In this document: in pieces, positions 51,641-61,013 of the stretch | How positions within the stretch are numbered: position 1 is the first letter of the stretch | Layout of the letters: each line of letters starts with the position of its first letter | NCBI RefSeq assembly: GCF_035503745.1 | Contig: NZ_DATJTC010000007.1 | Span: forward strand, 13,364-77,363 | From: Dyella_B sp035503745 | GTDB taxonomy: Bacteria > Pseudomonadota > Gammaproteobacteria > Xanthomonadales > Rhodanobacteraceae | Reading direction: 5' to 3' | DNA: 64,000 nucleotides | The notes under the pieces: model-generated | Database searches by the model: none | Told to the model about the DNA's origin: nothing | Seen by the model: the letters and a program-made list of their open reading frames with translations, nothing else | Translations under genes and position numbers: made by a program

Positions 51641-52336
51641 TTCAAAGATTCGTGCCACGTCCTGCGCATCGAGCGGGCGCCACGCACCGGCCTGCAGCCC
51701 GTCGAGCCGCAGGCCGCCGATCGCAATACGCTGCAGCGCCTGGACATGATTGCCCGTCGCGGCGAACATTCTGCGCACCTGGTGGTAACGGCCCTCGCTG
51801 ATGCTCAGCCGCGCCTCGCGCGGAGCCAGTACTTGGAGCGTGGCCGGCAGCAGCGGCGTGGTTTCCGACTCCAGCATCATCGTGCCGCTGGCGAACAGCG
51901 CCTGTTCGTCGCCGCGCAGATCGTGCGCCAGCGACGCTTCGTAGACTTTGGCGATCTGCGCACGCGGCGAAATGATCCTGTGCAGCAACGCGCCGTCATC
52001 GGTAAACAGCAACAACCCGGAGGTATCGCGGTCCAGCCGGCCAATGGTGGATAACGCCGGCGTGCGCGCGCGGTACCTGGGCGGCAGCAAGTCATAGACA
52101 ACGCGCCCCGGGTCCTTGCGCGAACAGGTGGCGCCCAGTGGCTTGTGCATCATCAAGATCAGGCCGGTGGGCGGATCGAGCGGCTCGCCGTCGATGCGGA
52201 TCTGCGCATGCTCGACCTTGTCGTCGGCGTACAGCACCTCGCCATCCGGATCGGTGATGCGCCCCTCGCGAAACATCCACGCAACGTCCTTGCGGCTGCC
52301 ATAGCCCAGATTCGCAATCAGCTTGACCAACCTCAT
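51626..52336 (-). CDS. rsuA: Ribosomal small-subunit pseudouridine synthase, RsuA family
   Basis: Isomerises uridine to pseudouridine in rRNA; E. coli RsuA acts on U516 of 16S rRNA. The 236-residue protein has an N-terminal S4 domain (MRLVKLIANLGYGSRKDV) and the catalytic domain with GRLDRDTSGLLLFTDDG, where the Asp of LDRDT is the nucleophile, and YHQVRRMFAATGNHVQAL. RsuA is more likely than RluE or RluF by size, but specificity cannot be proven. The ATG overlaps the rsmC stop codon, so translation is coupled. Two rRNA-modification genes thus share one operon. Confidence 0.88.
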   Translation of the reverse strand: MRLVKLIANLGYGSRKDVAWMFREGRITDPDGEVLYADDKVEHAQIRIDGEPLDPPTGLILMMHKPLGATCSRKDPGRVVYDLLPPRYRARTPALSTIGRLDRDTSGLLLFTDDGALLHRIISPRAQIAKVYEASLAHDLRGDEQALFASGTMMLESETTPLLPATLQVLAPREARLSISEGRYHQVRRMFAATGNHVQALQRIAIGGLRLDGLQAGAWRPLDAQDVARIFEPANR

Positions 52337-53397
52337 CGGCGCACACCTGTTGCCTGGATCACTTTGAAACCATCCTGCATCGCTCTTGTATCGACGTGTT
52401 CGAAATGCATGGCAAGCGTGGCTTCGTAGGGCAAATGGCGATTGGCCACCAGCCACAATTGCCCCGAAGCCACCAGCGCATCCGCCGCCCGCGCGATGAA
52501 GGCGCGGCCAAGCTCGGGCAGGTCGGCCCGGCCCTGATGGAACGGTGGATTGCTGACGATGGCCTCGTAGCGGCGATCGATGCCGGCGGTGACGTCATGC
52601 CAGTGCACCTGGAAAGACACCGCACGCCCGCTGCCCTGCACCGCACGTTCCAGGTTGAGCCTTGCCGGTTCCAGCGCGCGTGCCTCCGCCTCGTACAGGT
52701 CGATCGATGCGACCTGCCGGCAGCGTTCGACGATGCGCGCGGCAAGATAACCGTATCCGGCGCCAAAATCGGCGACGCGCCCACGCAAGTCATGCGGCAG
52801 ATGCGCGGCGAGCAGCGCGGAAGCCTTGTCGGCGCGATCCCATGCGAACAGGCCCGGGCGGCTCAGGAAGCCTGCCGCGTTCGCTTGCGGCGCGTCGAGC
52901 GCCAACCATGCATCGCGCACCGGCCGATCGCCCGGCGACGCCTCTGAGACGCCCCAGAACACGCGGCATTTGTGCTTGGAAAGATGCTGTACGGAGCCTA
53001 GCAGCGCGGCCAGATCCGCCTGCGCGGATTTCGCGCCTTCCGCATTCGGCACGCATGCCAGCACCACCCCGCCGCCTTCGGCATGGCGTGCCGCACGCGC
53101 GAACAGCGCACGCGCCTCCTCTCGCTGCCGCGGCGGCAGCACCAGCACCAGCGAGAAACGCGCATCGGGCGTGGCCTCGCCCACGTTGAAACCTTCGCGC
53201 ATCAATGCATCGGCGAACGGCTTGAAACTTTGCTCGCACAACCAGCCCGGCTGCGCCACTTCGCGCAGGCGATGGCCGCTGCGCGCGCGCAAGAACAACA
53301 CCCGCCCATCCGCCGGCACGCGCACGGAGCCGCTGGAAACAGGGAGAAATAAAGCGTCCAGCACCGCATCGGGCATGGACGCATGGATACCGGCCAT
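52333..53397 (-). CDS. rsmC: RsmC-like 16S rRNA guanine-N2 methyltransferase
   Basis: Class I methyltransferase resembling E. coli RsmC, which methylates G1207 of 16S rRNA. The 354-residue product has the two-domain layout: a degenerate N-terminal domain (residues 1-180) and a catalytic C-terminal domain with SAM motif VADFGAGYGYLAARI and catalytic motif NPPFHQGRAD. The family also includes RlmG, but length fits RsmC (343). Starts at 53433 (GTG), 53397 (ATG) and 53376 (ATG) are possible; none has a strong ribosome-binding site. Its stop overlaps the rsuA start. Confidence 0.87.
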   Translation of the reverse strand: MAGIHASMPDAVLDALFLPVSSGSVRVPADGRVLFLRARSGHRLREVAQPGWLCEQSFKPFADALMREGFNVGEATPDARFSLVLVLPPRQREEARALFARAARHAEGGGVVLACVPNAEGAKSAQADLAALLGSVQHLSKHKCRVFWGVSEASPGDRPVRDAWLALDAPQANAAGFLSRPGLFAWDRADKASALLAAHLPHDLRGRVADFGAGYGYLAARIVERCRQVASIDLYEAEARALEPARLNLERAVQGSGRAVSFQVHWHDVTAGIDRRYEAIVSNPPFHQGRADLPELGRAFIARAADALVASGQLWLVANRHLPYEATLAMHFEHVDTRAMQDGFKVIQATGVRR

Positions 53398-53456
53398 CGT
53401 CAAGCGGATGCATCCGTTGCAGCAAGTGCGCACATTGTACGCGTGCGCGGCGGCAA

Positions 53457-53485
53457 GGAGCGGCAGTGTTGCGAACTGCCGCTCC
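53457..53485 (-). terminator. Hairpin after the OPT transporter gene
   Basis: An 11-bp perfect stem (53457-53467 with 53475-53485) and a 7-nt loop, eight bases after the OPT gene stop on the minus strand. The T run is short (two Ts), so termination may be partial. Confidence 0.5.
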
Positions 53486-53492
53486 GGGTCGC

Positions 53493-55493
53493 TTAGCTCT
53501 TTTGACCGACGCGCCAGATCCAGCGATACATCGCCACAGTCACCGCTACAAAGGCAAGCCCGCCGATCCAGATCGAGGCGTTCTGGAAGCTGCTGCCCAC
53601 CAAGGCCAGCGGTGTCTTGTTATTGGTAAAAAACACAATGGCCGCCACGACAACGCCCAGGATGCTTTCCCCCACGATCATGCCCGAGGCAAGAAGCACC
53701 CCCAGCTGCTTGGTGGCTTCGGCCTTGCGCGTACGCTCGGCACGCTTGTCAAAGTACCAGCCGACGACCGCGCCAGCCACGATCATCAGCGTGGTCGAGG
53801 TGGGAAGGTAGATACCCAGGCCGACGGCAAGCGGCGGCATGCGCACGGATTTGGTGGCAAGCCCCAGCAACTCGTCCAGAACGATGGTGCCAACGCCGAT
53901 TGCCGCGCCAATGCCGATCAGGTACCACGGAATATTGTGCTCGATGACGCCTTGCGCCAGTGAAGAGATGATTCCCGCTTGCGGCGCGGACAATGCATGA
54001 AGCTTGTCGGCGCCGGGCACGCCGGCAAAACCGTAGGCTTTGTTCAGCACATTCATCACCGGCGGGATAACGATGGCGCCGGCGATCACGCCAATCACCA
54101 GGGCGACCTGCTGCTTCCATGGCGTTGCGTCGACCAACTGGCCGGTTTTCAGATCCTGCAGGTTATTGTTTGCAATCGCCGCCACGGCAAAAACCACCGA
54201 CGTGATGAATAGCGCAAAAGCCACAAGGCCCTTGCCCGCTTCGGCGGTTTGCTCGGACTTCAGACCGAGCAGCAGCAGGAGGGCGGCAATAATGACCACC
54301 AGAATGCCGATACCCGAAAGCGGACTGTTCGACGAGCCAATAAGACCGGCCATGTAGCCGCACACCGTGGACACCAGGAAGCTGAGTATCAGCACAAACA
54401 GCACGCCGCCGATCACAAGCATCGTGGTATGGGCGCCAAGTCCGGTCGTAACGCTGAAGTCGCCCAAAAGCCATGCAATAGGCAGCATGCAGATCAACAC
54501 GATCAAGCCCACCAATCCGATGGGCATGTCCTGCTCGGTGCGCGCCATGCTGCTGGCGCCGCCGCCCTTGCGCGCCCTGGAGGCGGCCATGGCAGAGGCC
54601 AATCCACCCACGACCGGCTTGACCAGCTTGATCAACGTCCAGATCGCCGCCACGGCGATGGTCCCCGCGCCGATAAAGCGCACATAGTTTTTCCACACAT
54701 TTTCCGCGACGTCCGCAACGTCACCGGCCATTGGGTGCAAGAAACTGAAATAAGGAACGCCCCAGCCCCAGCCAATAACCGCACCAAGCAGCATGGCAAG
54801 ACCCACCCACAACCCGACCAGGTGACCGACCGCAAACAGCGCGAAAGACAGGCTGAAGTCGTAACCACTCACCGTGCCGCGGTTTCCGATGCGAAAATTC
54901 TTGACCAGGTCGCTGGCGAAAATCTGCGTTTGCACGACAACGTAAAAAACGGCCGAAACCAGCGAGCCCACGACGACCGCCATCAATCCGGCCGTCCCGC
55001 CCTCCACCGACGCCGAATCGGACGCTTCGGTCACCTCTCCCGAGCCCACCTTCAGCACCTCGGCGCAGGCCACGCCTTCCGGATACGGCAGATCCGAATC
55101 GGTCACCAGCGCACGGCGCAGCGGAATGGTGTACATCACGCCCAGGATGCCGCCTGCCGCGCAGATGCCGAAGGAAATCCAGAACGGAAACCCGGTCCAC
55201 CAGCCCACCATGATCAGGCCCGGCAGCACGAAGATGATCGACGACAGCGTACCCGCCGCCGAAGCCACCGTCTGCACGATGTTGTTTTCCTGGATCGTCG
55301 CGTTCTTCATCGCGCGCAGGATGGCCATCGAGATCACCGCCGCCGGAATCGACGTGGCGAAGGTCAGGCCCGCCTTCAGGCCGAAGAACACGTTGGCCGC
55401 CGTGAACACCAGCGTGATCACCACGCCGATGATCAGGCCACGGATAGTGAGTTCGGCGCGCGGTTCGGCGCCGGGTCCAGGTACTGCATTCAC
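53493..55493 (-). CDS. OPT family oligopeptide transporter
   Basis: A 666-residue membrane protein with about 14-16 hydrophobic segments of the oligopeptide transporter (OPT) family. Family motifs include FGLKAGLTFATSIPAAVISMAIL (in part), the EGVACAEVLKVG region, and the later NNNLQDLKTGQLVDATPWKQQ. Members take up oligopeptides or metal-siderophore-like compounds by proton symport; the substrate here is unknown. The start is a GTG at 55493 with GGAG seven bases upstream. A longer frame upstream has no homology. A hairpin lies downstream before rsmC. Confidence 0.92.
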   Translation of the reverse strand: MNAVPGPGAEPRAELTIRGLIIGVVITLVFTAANVFFGLKAGLTFATSIPAAVISMAILRAMKNATIQENNIVQTVASAAGTLSSIIFVLPGLIMVGWWTGFPFWISFGICAAGGILGVMYTIPLRRALVTDSDLPYPEGVACAEVLKVGSGEVTEASDSASVEGGTAGLMAVVVGSLVSAVFYVVVQTQIFASDLVKNFRIGNRGTVSGYDFSLSFALFAVGHLVGLWVGLAMLLGAVIGWGWGVPYFSFLHPMAGDVADVAENVWKNYVRFIGAGTIAVAAIWTLIKLVKPVVGGLASAMAASRARKGGGASSMARTEQDMPIGLVGLIVLICMLPIAWLLGDFSVTTGLGAHTTMLVIGGVLFVLILSFLVSTVCGYMAGLIGSSNSPLSGIGILVVIIAALLLLLGLKSEQTAEAGKGLVAFALFITSVVFAVAAIANNNLQDLKTGQLVDATPWKQQVALVIGVIAGAIVIPPVMNVLNKAYGFAGVPGADKLHALSAPQAGIISSLAQGVIEHNIPWYLIGIGAAIGVGTIVLDELLGLATKSVRMPPLAVGLGIYLPTSTTLMIVAGAVVGWYFDKRAERTRKAEATKQLGVLLASGMIVGESILGVVVAAIVFFTNNKTPLALVGSSFQNASIWIGGLAFVAVTVAMYRWIWRVGQKS

Positions 55494-55573
55494 GGGCGAT
55501 CTCCCCAAACTGTCCAGCGGACAAGATAGCGTGGATCGCCGGATCGATGTTGGGCCGCCTGCCCGGGATGCTT

Positions 55574-55597
55574 CCGGCGCCCCCATCGGGGCGCCGG
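55574..55597. terminator. GC hairpin between a lipoprotein gene and the OPT gene
   Basis: A perfect 10-bp GC stem (55574-55583 with 55588-55597) with a 4-nt loop, eight bases after the lipoprotein stop on the minus strand. No T run follows, so it may be a pause or a structural element rather than a terminator. Confidence 0.4.
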
Positions 55598-55604
55598 CCT
55601 GGGG

Positions 55605-56129
55605 TCAGCGCGAAGCGCGGTTGAGCTTATGCAGATCGCCGCGCAGCTGGGCGGCGATGTCGTCGGCGCCACTGGCCACCAGCGTCGGCAGCGCCAGCGC
55701 GTAGGCATTGTCGTTGCCGGCCCCGGTCGACACCCGCACCTTGTAGTCATGGTGGGCATCGAAGCCCTGGGCCCACACGTCGCAATGCAGGGACAGGTCC
55801 ATCGAGAGCTGGCCCGGCGCCTTGTCCTGGTCCACGTGCAGTGCCGCGTCGAGCGAGGTGCAAGTGACCACCAGGTCGGGGAAATAGTCCGGTTGCAGCC
55901 GCGTGCCGAGCTGGGACTGCAAAGCCGCCGCGATATCCGGCGACGGATCCAGCGTCAGCTTGTGGTCGAGACCGCGCACATCGAGCTTGTCCGAGCCCCC
56001 GGCGACCTTCAACCAGGGCGCCGTGCCCGGCTGCACCAGACTGCCCAGCGGCGCCTGCATGCGCACGTCCTTACCACCGCACGCGGCAAGCAGCGCCGCG
56101 GCGGCGCCGACCATCAAAATACGTTTCAT
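55605..56129 (-). CDS. Small lipoprotein of unknown function
   Basis: A 174-residue protein with a lipoprotein signal (MKRILMVGAAAALLAACGG, Cys at residue 17). The mature part contains LDPSPDIAAALQSQLGTRL, two cysteines in VVTCTSLDAALHV and SLHCDVWAQGF that may pair, and a C-terminal helix. Its overall pattern resembles YajG-like or other LPS/peptidoglycan-associated lipoproteins of about this length, but I do not recognise the family with confidence. GGGGGA lies about nine bases before the ATG. Divergent from the S10 peptidase gene. Confidence 0.78.
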   Translation of the reverse strand: MKRILMVGAAAALLAACGGKDVRMQAPLGSLVQPGTAPWLKVAGGSDKLDVRGLDHKLTLDPSPDIAAALQSQLGTRLQPDYFPDLVVTCTSLDAALHVDQDKAPGQLSMDLSLHCDVWAQGFDAHHDYKVRVSTGAGNDNAYALALPTLVASGADDIAAQLRGDLHKLNRASR

Positions 56130-56295
56130 TAATTGGATTCCCCCTACAGAGGGACCGAATTTAATGCAGCGCAGCACAAGCTTCAACGTTTGGCCGCGCT
56201 TCTTGCGACGCAGGTCCGCACCGTGCCATTGGGCACAATGCAGGGAGCGACGCGCTTGGTTAGTCTTTGCGGTCCGTATGTCCTGGGGAATCCTC

Positions 56296-57795
56296 GTGCG
56301 CAAGATCCTGTCATCCGCCCTGCTCGCCACCCTGATCATCGCCGCCGTACCGGCTGCCATGGCCGGCGACGCCAAGCCCGCCCCCGCGCAGGACAGTGCC
56401 AACGCCGATGGTTTTCACCTGCCAGCCTTCCCGGCCGATGCGCATGTGAGCCAGTCGGCCGTGGTCGGCGGCCGCACGCTCAAGTACACCGTCACCGTCG
56501 GCTCGCTGCCGGTGCGCGACGAAAAGGGCAACGTCACCGCCCAGGTGGTATTTACCGCCTACACGATGCCGGGCAAGGATCGACCTGTGACGTTCGCCAT
56601 CAACGGCGGACCGGGCGCGTCGTCGGTGTATCTCAATTTCGGCGCGATCGGACCTAAGCGCGTGAACTTCGGCGTGGACGGCGACAACCCTTCCGATCCG
56701 GCCACGCTGCACGACAATCCCGGCACCTGGCTGGGTTTCACCGACCTGGTGTTCATCGATCCGGTCGGCACCGGCTACAGCCGTGCCCTGGTGCCGGACG
56801 ATAAAGCGACCAAGCTGTTCTACAGCACCGATAACGACATCAAGTATCTCTCGCGCATCGTCTACGACTGGCTGGTGAAGAACGGCCGCATGGAATCGCG
56901 CAAGTACCTGGTCGGCGAAAGCTACGGCGGCTTCCGCGGCCCGCGCATCACCGAATACCTGCAAACGCAACTGGGCGTGGCGATGAACGGGATGGTGCTG
57001 CTGTCGCCGTACCTGGATGCCGCCTCGTCCGACGACGGCAATGTATCGCCGCTGCCATGGATGCTTACGCTGCCCTCGATCGCCGCCGCCTACCTGGAAC
57101 GCGAGCATCGGCTGACGCCCCAGGCGATGGCGCCGATCATCGACTACACGCGCACCGGTTATGCCGTCGCGCTGATGAAGGGCCGCAGCGATCCGGCCGC
57201 CAACGAAGCGATGCTGCAGAAGGTGAGCGAACTGACCGGCCTCGATCCGGTATTCGTCAAGCGTTCGGGCGGGCGCATCGAAACGCAGGCGTATCTGCGC
57301 GAGGTGTATCGCGCGGAGGGCAAGCTCGGCAGCCGCTACGACTCCAACGTTACCGCATGGGATCCGTTCCCGTATGCGCCGCACCAGGTCGGCGGCGATC
57401 CGATCCTCAATGGCATCATCGCGCCGACCACCACCGCGATGGTCAACTTCGTCACCCAGACGGTCGGCTGGAAATATTACGGCCGCTACAACGCGCTTAG
57501 CTACGAGGTGAACAACCTGTGGCACGAGGACGACGATGCCAACAAAGGTTCGGTAAGCCAGCTACGCGAGGCGGTGGCGAACGATCCGTCCTTGCGCGTA
57601 CTGATTGCACACGGCTGGGACGACCTTTCCTGCCCGTTCATGGCTTCCGTGCTGATCGTCGACCAGATGCCCGAGATGGGCGACGCTACGCGCGTGCAGG
57701 TGAAGGAATATCCCGGCGGCCACATGTTCTATGCGCGCCCGAGCAGCCAGGCGTTGCTGCTGGACGATGTCAAAGTGCTTTACGGTGCGCGCTGA
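56296..57795 (+). CDS. Exported S10 family serine carboxypeptidase-like protein
   Basis: A 499-residue secreted peptidase. It has a signal peptide (RKILSSALLATLIIAAVPAAMA, quoted in part), the oxyanion motif INGGPGASSVYLNFGAIGP, the nucleophile GESYGGFRG (Ser near residue 209), a candidate Asp in AHGWDDLSCPF and His in YPGGHMFYAR, so the triad is complete. Start is a GTG at 56296 with GGGGA upstream; an ATG at 56278 is the alternative. Probably periplasmic and active on peptides with free C-termini. Its last 16 bases overlap the convergent gene. Confidence 0.93.
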   Translation: MRKILSSALLATLIIAAVPAAMAGDAKPAPAQDSANADGFHLPAFPADAHVSQSAVVGGRTLKYTVTVGSLPVRDEKGNVTAQVVFTAYTMPGKDRPVTFAINGGPGASSVYLNFGAIGPKRVNFGVDGDNPSDPATLHDNPGTWLGFTDLVFIDPVGTGYSRALVPDDKATKLFYSTDNDIKYLSRIVYDWLVKNGRMESRKYLVGESYGGFRGPRITEYLQTQLGVAMNGMVLLSPYLDAASSDDGNVSPLPWMLTLPSIAAAYLEREHRLTPQAMAPIIDYTRTGYAVALMKGRSDPAANEAMLQKVSELTGLDPVFVKRSGGRIETQAYLREVYRAEGKLGSRYDSNVTAWDPFPYAPHQVGGDPILNGIIAPTTTAMVNFVTQTVGWKYYGRYNALSYEVNNLWHEDDDANKGSVSQLREAVANDPSLRVLIAHGWDDLSCPFMASVLIVDQMPEMGDATRVQVKEYPGGHMFYARPSSQALLLDDVKVLYGAR

Positions 57796-58025
57796 GCCGA
57801 TTCCTCCGGCGTGGACGCGGGTAATGCCGGATCCACGCCGGGATGACGCTCGCGCCACGCCGCCAGCGCCTCGCGGTAATGCTGCCGCGCTTCTTCGTAG
57901 AAATCGAAAATGCACGGATCGCAACCGTTGCCGCAACAATCGTCCGGATCGGGCTCGACCGGCGGCCGGGGCGGCGGATCGTCGCTGCATGCGTCATGCG
58001 CAGGGCTTGTTGTAGGCTCGTTCAT
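57780..58025 (-). CDS. Oxidoreductase-like-domain small protein
   Basis: An 81-residue cysteine-containing protein. The core PPVEPDPDDCCGNGCDPCIF (four cysteines) followed by a helical FYEEARQHYREALAAW matches the oxidoreductase-like N-terminal domain also found in small proteins of eukaryotes and bacteria. The four cysteines could bind metal. The ATG at 58025 (MNEPTTS) gives the compact form; a longer frame to 58112 is less likely. It overlaps the end of the S10 peptidase gene on the opposite strand. Function unknown. Confidence 0.8.
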   Translation of the reverse strand: MNEPTTSPAHDACSDDPPPRPPVEPDPDDCCGNGCDPCIFDFYEEARQHYREALAAWRERHPGVDPALPASTPEESAQRAP

Positions 58026-58152
58026 CGGTACATGCCATTTTCTCATAGCCAAGATGGCCCCGCCCGCTGCCAACTTCAAGCGCATGCCTGGATACTTCAC
58101 CGTGGCGGCCAAACCTGTGCACGCCTTACAGCCTTAACTTTGGACATCCCCC

Positions 58153-59292
58153 ATGCGCCGCATTTTTTCCCGTAGTTCGCGTTACCTGATCAGTGCCCTG
58201 GCAACGGCCGCGCTCGCCGCCGGCACCTGCGCCGCGGCCCAGACGACGACCTCGCCCTATCGCATTGTCGGCTACGCCGGCAGCTGGAACCCGGTGCAGA
58301 CCAAGGACGTGGACAAGATCGACACGCTGATCTTCGCCTTCGCCCATCCGAAGGACGGCCGCGTGACGATCGATGCCCGCGATCTGCCGCACCTGCACGA
58401 TCTGATCGCGCTGAAGGCTACCCATCGGAAACTGAAAGTGGACATCTCGGTAGGCGGCTGGACCGTCGGCGGCTTTTCCGAAGCGGCCAGCACCGCGGCG
58501 GGACGCCAGTTGTTTGCCGACAGCGCCGCGCAACTGGTGGCTGACCAGCACGCCGATGGCATCGATGTGGACTGGGAATATCCCGGCCATCACGAATCGG
58601 GCATCCAATCCAGCCCGCAAGACAAAACCAACTACACCCTGCTGCTAAAAGCGATCCGCGCCAGCCTCGATCGCGTGGGCGCCCAGCACGGGCGCACCGG
58701 CGCCCATCACTACACGCTCAGCGTGGCGATCGCCGATGGCCCGTTCGTCAGCGGTATCGACATCGCGGCGGTCAATCCGTATCTGGATTGGTTCAACATG
58801 ATGACTTACGACTTCGTCAACGCCAATACGCCCACCACCGGACATCACACAGGCCTGCATGCCTCGGCGCTGATCACCGGCGATGGCCGCACCACCGACC
58901 GCGCGGTGCGGCAGTTCCTGGCCGCCGGCGTGCCGCCGCACAAGCTGGTGATCGGCGCGGCGCTCTATGGCCGCGAATTCGCCGACGTGAAACCCGATCA
59001 CCATGGCCTTTACCAGCCCTACGGCCACTACCAGGGCAGCCACAACTGGCCCGAACTCAAGCAGGATTTCATCGGCAAGAACGGCTACGTGCGTTATTGG
59101 GACGATGCGGCGCAGGCGCCGTGGCTGTGGAATGCGAAGACGCACCGCTTCATCAGCTACGACGATCCGCAATCGATCGCCGCCAAGACCGCCTTCGTCA
59201 AGGCGCAACACCTTGGCGGCATCATGTATTGGGAGCAGTCGCTCGATCCCAGCGACGAACTGCTCAACGACATGTGGCGCGGACTGCAATAG
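58153..59292 (+). CDS. Secreted glycoside hydrolase family 18 (chitinase-like)
   Basis: A 379-residue exported enzyme of GH18. A signal peptide (ending GTCAAAQ) is followed by a TIM-barrel with VGYAGSWN, the VDISVGGW motif and the catalytic signature DGIDVDWEYPG (the glutamate near residue 140 is the acid/base). The substrate-contacting MMTYDF motif and MYWEQSLDP are also present. No chitin-binding domain is visible. Likely hydrolyses chitin or related N-acetylglucosamine polymers; exact specificity unknown. A palindrome follows its stop. Confidence 0.93.
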   Translation: MRRIFSRSSRYLISALATAALAAGTCAAAQTTTSPYRIVGYAGSWNPVQTKDVDKIDTLIFAFAHPKDGRVTIDARDLPHLHDLIALKATHRKLKVDISVGGWTVGGFSEAASTAAGRQLFADSAAQLVADQHADGIDVDWEYPGHHESGIQSSPQDKTNYTLLLKAIRASLDRVGAQHGRTGAHHYTLSVAIADGPFVSGIDIAAVNPYLDWFNMMTYDFVNANTPTTGHHTGLHASALITGDGRTTDRAVRQFLAAGVPPHKLVIGAALYGREFADVKPDHHGLYQPYGHYQGSHNWPELKQDFIGKNGYVRYWDDAAQAPWLWNAKTHRFISYDDPQSIAAKTAFVKAQHLGGIMYWEQSLDPSDELLNDMWRGLQ

Positions 59293-59304
59293 GGATGCGC
59301 CGAT

Positions 59305-59340
59305 CATGCTTCGCAGGCGGCACGGTGCCTGCGAAGCATG
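59305..59340. repeat. Palindromic repeat unit after the chitinase gene
   Basis: A perfect 14-bp stem (catgcttcgcaggc with its complement) and an 8-nt loop between two convergent genes. Its arm is the same as the terminal inverted repeats of the element at 43647-43907, so it is a dispersed family and probably a bidirectional terminator here. Confidence 0.75.
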
Positions 59341-59382
59341 AATCGAAGCCTTAATCTTGCGCCGGCCCGCGCCAGACGCGCA

Positions 59383-60165
59383 TCACTTGGGCTTGCGGAA
59401 GCGATAGATGAATTGATCGGTATGGCCGCGGATCGAGGCGTCGAACACCTTGATCGTGTGCGGATCGTTCGGATTGCGCAGTACGTTGCTCTCGCCGGCA
59501 AATACGAAGCCCACCGACTCCACCTGCTTCTTGACGATTTCCGGATCGATGCGATGCAAGGTGTCGGTATCGGCCATGCCCGAACCTGCCGGCGCGACAT
59601 GGTCGATCACCACGAACAGGCCACCGGGTTTGAGCGCGGCGTACACCTGCTTGTCGAACGCGACCGGATCGACCTTGCCCATGAAGGCGTCCGGATAATC
59701 GTGATAGTTCTGCGAGGTGAACACCACGTCCACAGGCTCGGGCACGCTCAATTGCGCCGCCGGCTGTTTGAGCACCGAAACATTGGCGTAGTGCGCTTCG
59801 CCGGCAAGTTTGTCGATGGCGGCTACGTTGTCGGCGTCTTCCTTGGCGTATTCATTGGGCCACAGCGCGTAGACGTGCCCGCGCGCACCGACGATGCCGC
59901 TGAACACACGCGTGAAGTAGCCGCTGCCCGGAATCAGCTCAAGCACTTTCTGGCCGGGCTTCACTTCGCTGAAAACCATGATTTGGGCGACCTTGCGCCG
60001 CGCATCGTTGCCGGCATCCTGCGCGCGCGCCGGATCGTTGACCGCTGCCGTGACGTAAGCGGGTACGTATTGCAAGGCGTGCATGTGGTTCGCTTGAGCC
60101 GTTTGTCCCAGCGTGACACCGGGAACGATCAATGCCGCAAGCAAGGCGGCGCATATCGGACGCAT
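59383..60165 (-). CDS. Exported SAM-dependent methyltransferase-like protein
   Basis: A 260-residue class I methyltransferase fold with an N-terminal signal peptide (MRPICAALLAALIVPGVTLG). The SAM motif is degenerate but clear: VLELIPGSGYFTRVFSGIVG, then DVVFTSQNYHDY and LKPGGLFVVIDHVAPAGSG. Export of a methyltransferase is odd because SAM is cytoplasmic; such proteins recur in proteobacteria and may have lost the activity or act elsewhere. AGGAGA precedes the ATG at 60165. No neighbour suggests a substrate. Confidence 0.88.
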   Translation of the reverse strand: MRPICAALLAALIVPGVTLGQTAQANHMHALQYVPAYVTAAVNDPARAQDAGNDARRKVAQIMVFSEVKPGQKVLELIPGSGYFTRVFSGIVGARGHVYALWPNEYAKEDADNVAAIDKLAGEAHYANVSVLKQPAAQLSVPEPVDVVFTSQNYHDYPDAFMGKVDPVAFDKQVYAALKPGGLFVVIDHVAPAGSGMADTDTLHRIDPEIVKKQVESVGFVFAGESNVLRNPNDPHTIKVFDASIRGHTDQFIYRFRKPK

Positions 60166-60274
60166 GACGATCTCCTGATGGGGGTGAACCGCTGCGAAAG
60201 TGTGCGCCTACCCGTCGATGGCGCCTACCTGACCTTTGGCCCATATGGCGCTGGCGGTCGCCCGGCGCGCGCGA

Positions 60275-60895
60275 TCAACGCGCGGGGCTGAGCAGGGGCC
60301 AGCGTCCCAGCTGTTCGTAATACCCCTTACCCACCACGCTGTGAATCAGCGCCACGCTGTCGATCGGCCACGCCACCGGCGCCACCGGCGCGGCATGCGG
60401 CAACTCCCGGCGCCCGTAGGCCACCGTTACGTGCGGCGTAAATGAGTGTTCGATGTGCCGGTAAAGGCCCACGTGCGCGAGCGCGGCATTCAGATCGCGC
60501 CACAGCACGAACATCGCATCGGGCACGAACGTGCCGCGCAGCACACAGGGCGGCTCGCGCCCGCGAAAGCTGGTGGCGTAATCAAGCGACCACGTAAACG
60601 ACACTGCGCACAGCATGTTCGCCGCCGCCCTCGCCTTCTCTACCACATCCCCCGGCAGCTCCGGATAATCGCCAAGAAAATTCACCGTGGCGTGATAGCG
60701 CTCGGACTTCACCCATCGCGCGCGCAACACGGGGTATTGCTCCTGCAGTACGACGGCCGCGCGGCCGATGGCGCGGCGCACGGCCTCGTCCGGCATCAGC
60801 GCGAAAAACAAGCGGTGCGTCTGCGCAAGGACAATGGGAGGCTGCCTGAAAAGCTCGATCTGCGAGGCGTTCGACTGGGTGATCCGGGCAGGCAT
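60275..60895 (-). CDS. thpR: RNA 2',3'-cyclic phosphodiesterase (2'-5' RNA ligase family)
   Basis: A 206-residue two-histidine phosphoesterase of the LigT/ThpR family. Both catalytic HxT motifs are present: KSERYHATVNFLGDYPE (H-A-T) and HSFTPHVTVAYGRRE (H-V-T). Residues 25-40 (THRLFFALMPDEAVRRA) form the usual beginning. It hydrolyses 2',3'-cyclic phosphates on RNA and can ligate tRNA halves in vitro. The ATG at 60895 gives a plausible N-terminus; a longer frame to 60982 was rejected. Confidence 0.9.
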   Translation of the reverse strand: MPARITQSNASQIELFRQPPIVLAQTHRLFFALMPDEAVRRAIGRAAVVLQEQYPVLRARWVKSERYHATVNFLGDYPELPGDVVEKARAAANMLCAVSFTWSLDYATSFRGREPPCVLRGTFVPDAMFVLWRDLNAALAHVGLYRHIEHSFTPHVTVAYGRRELPHAAPVAPVAWPIDSVALIHSVVGKGYYEQLGRWPLLSPAR

Positions 60896-61013
60896 GCAGG
60901 CAAGCCTACTCCATCCACGGCGAATGCGTAGGCTACGGCCGGCCTGCACTGTTGGCGTGGCCCTTGCCAATCGGGGGAACAAGCCCTAGTCATATTCTCT
61001 CAATTGCCGACGG

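Noticed and set aside
54249..55529. Plus-strand frame across the OPT transporter gene
   Set aside because: Shadow of the transporter; product is full of His, Arg and Gln.
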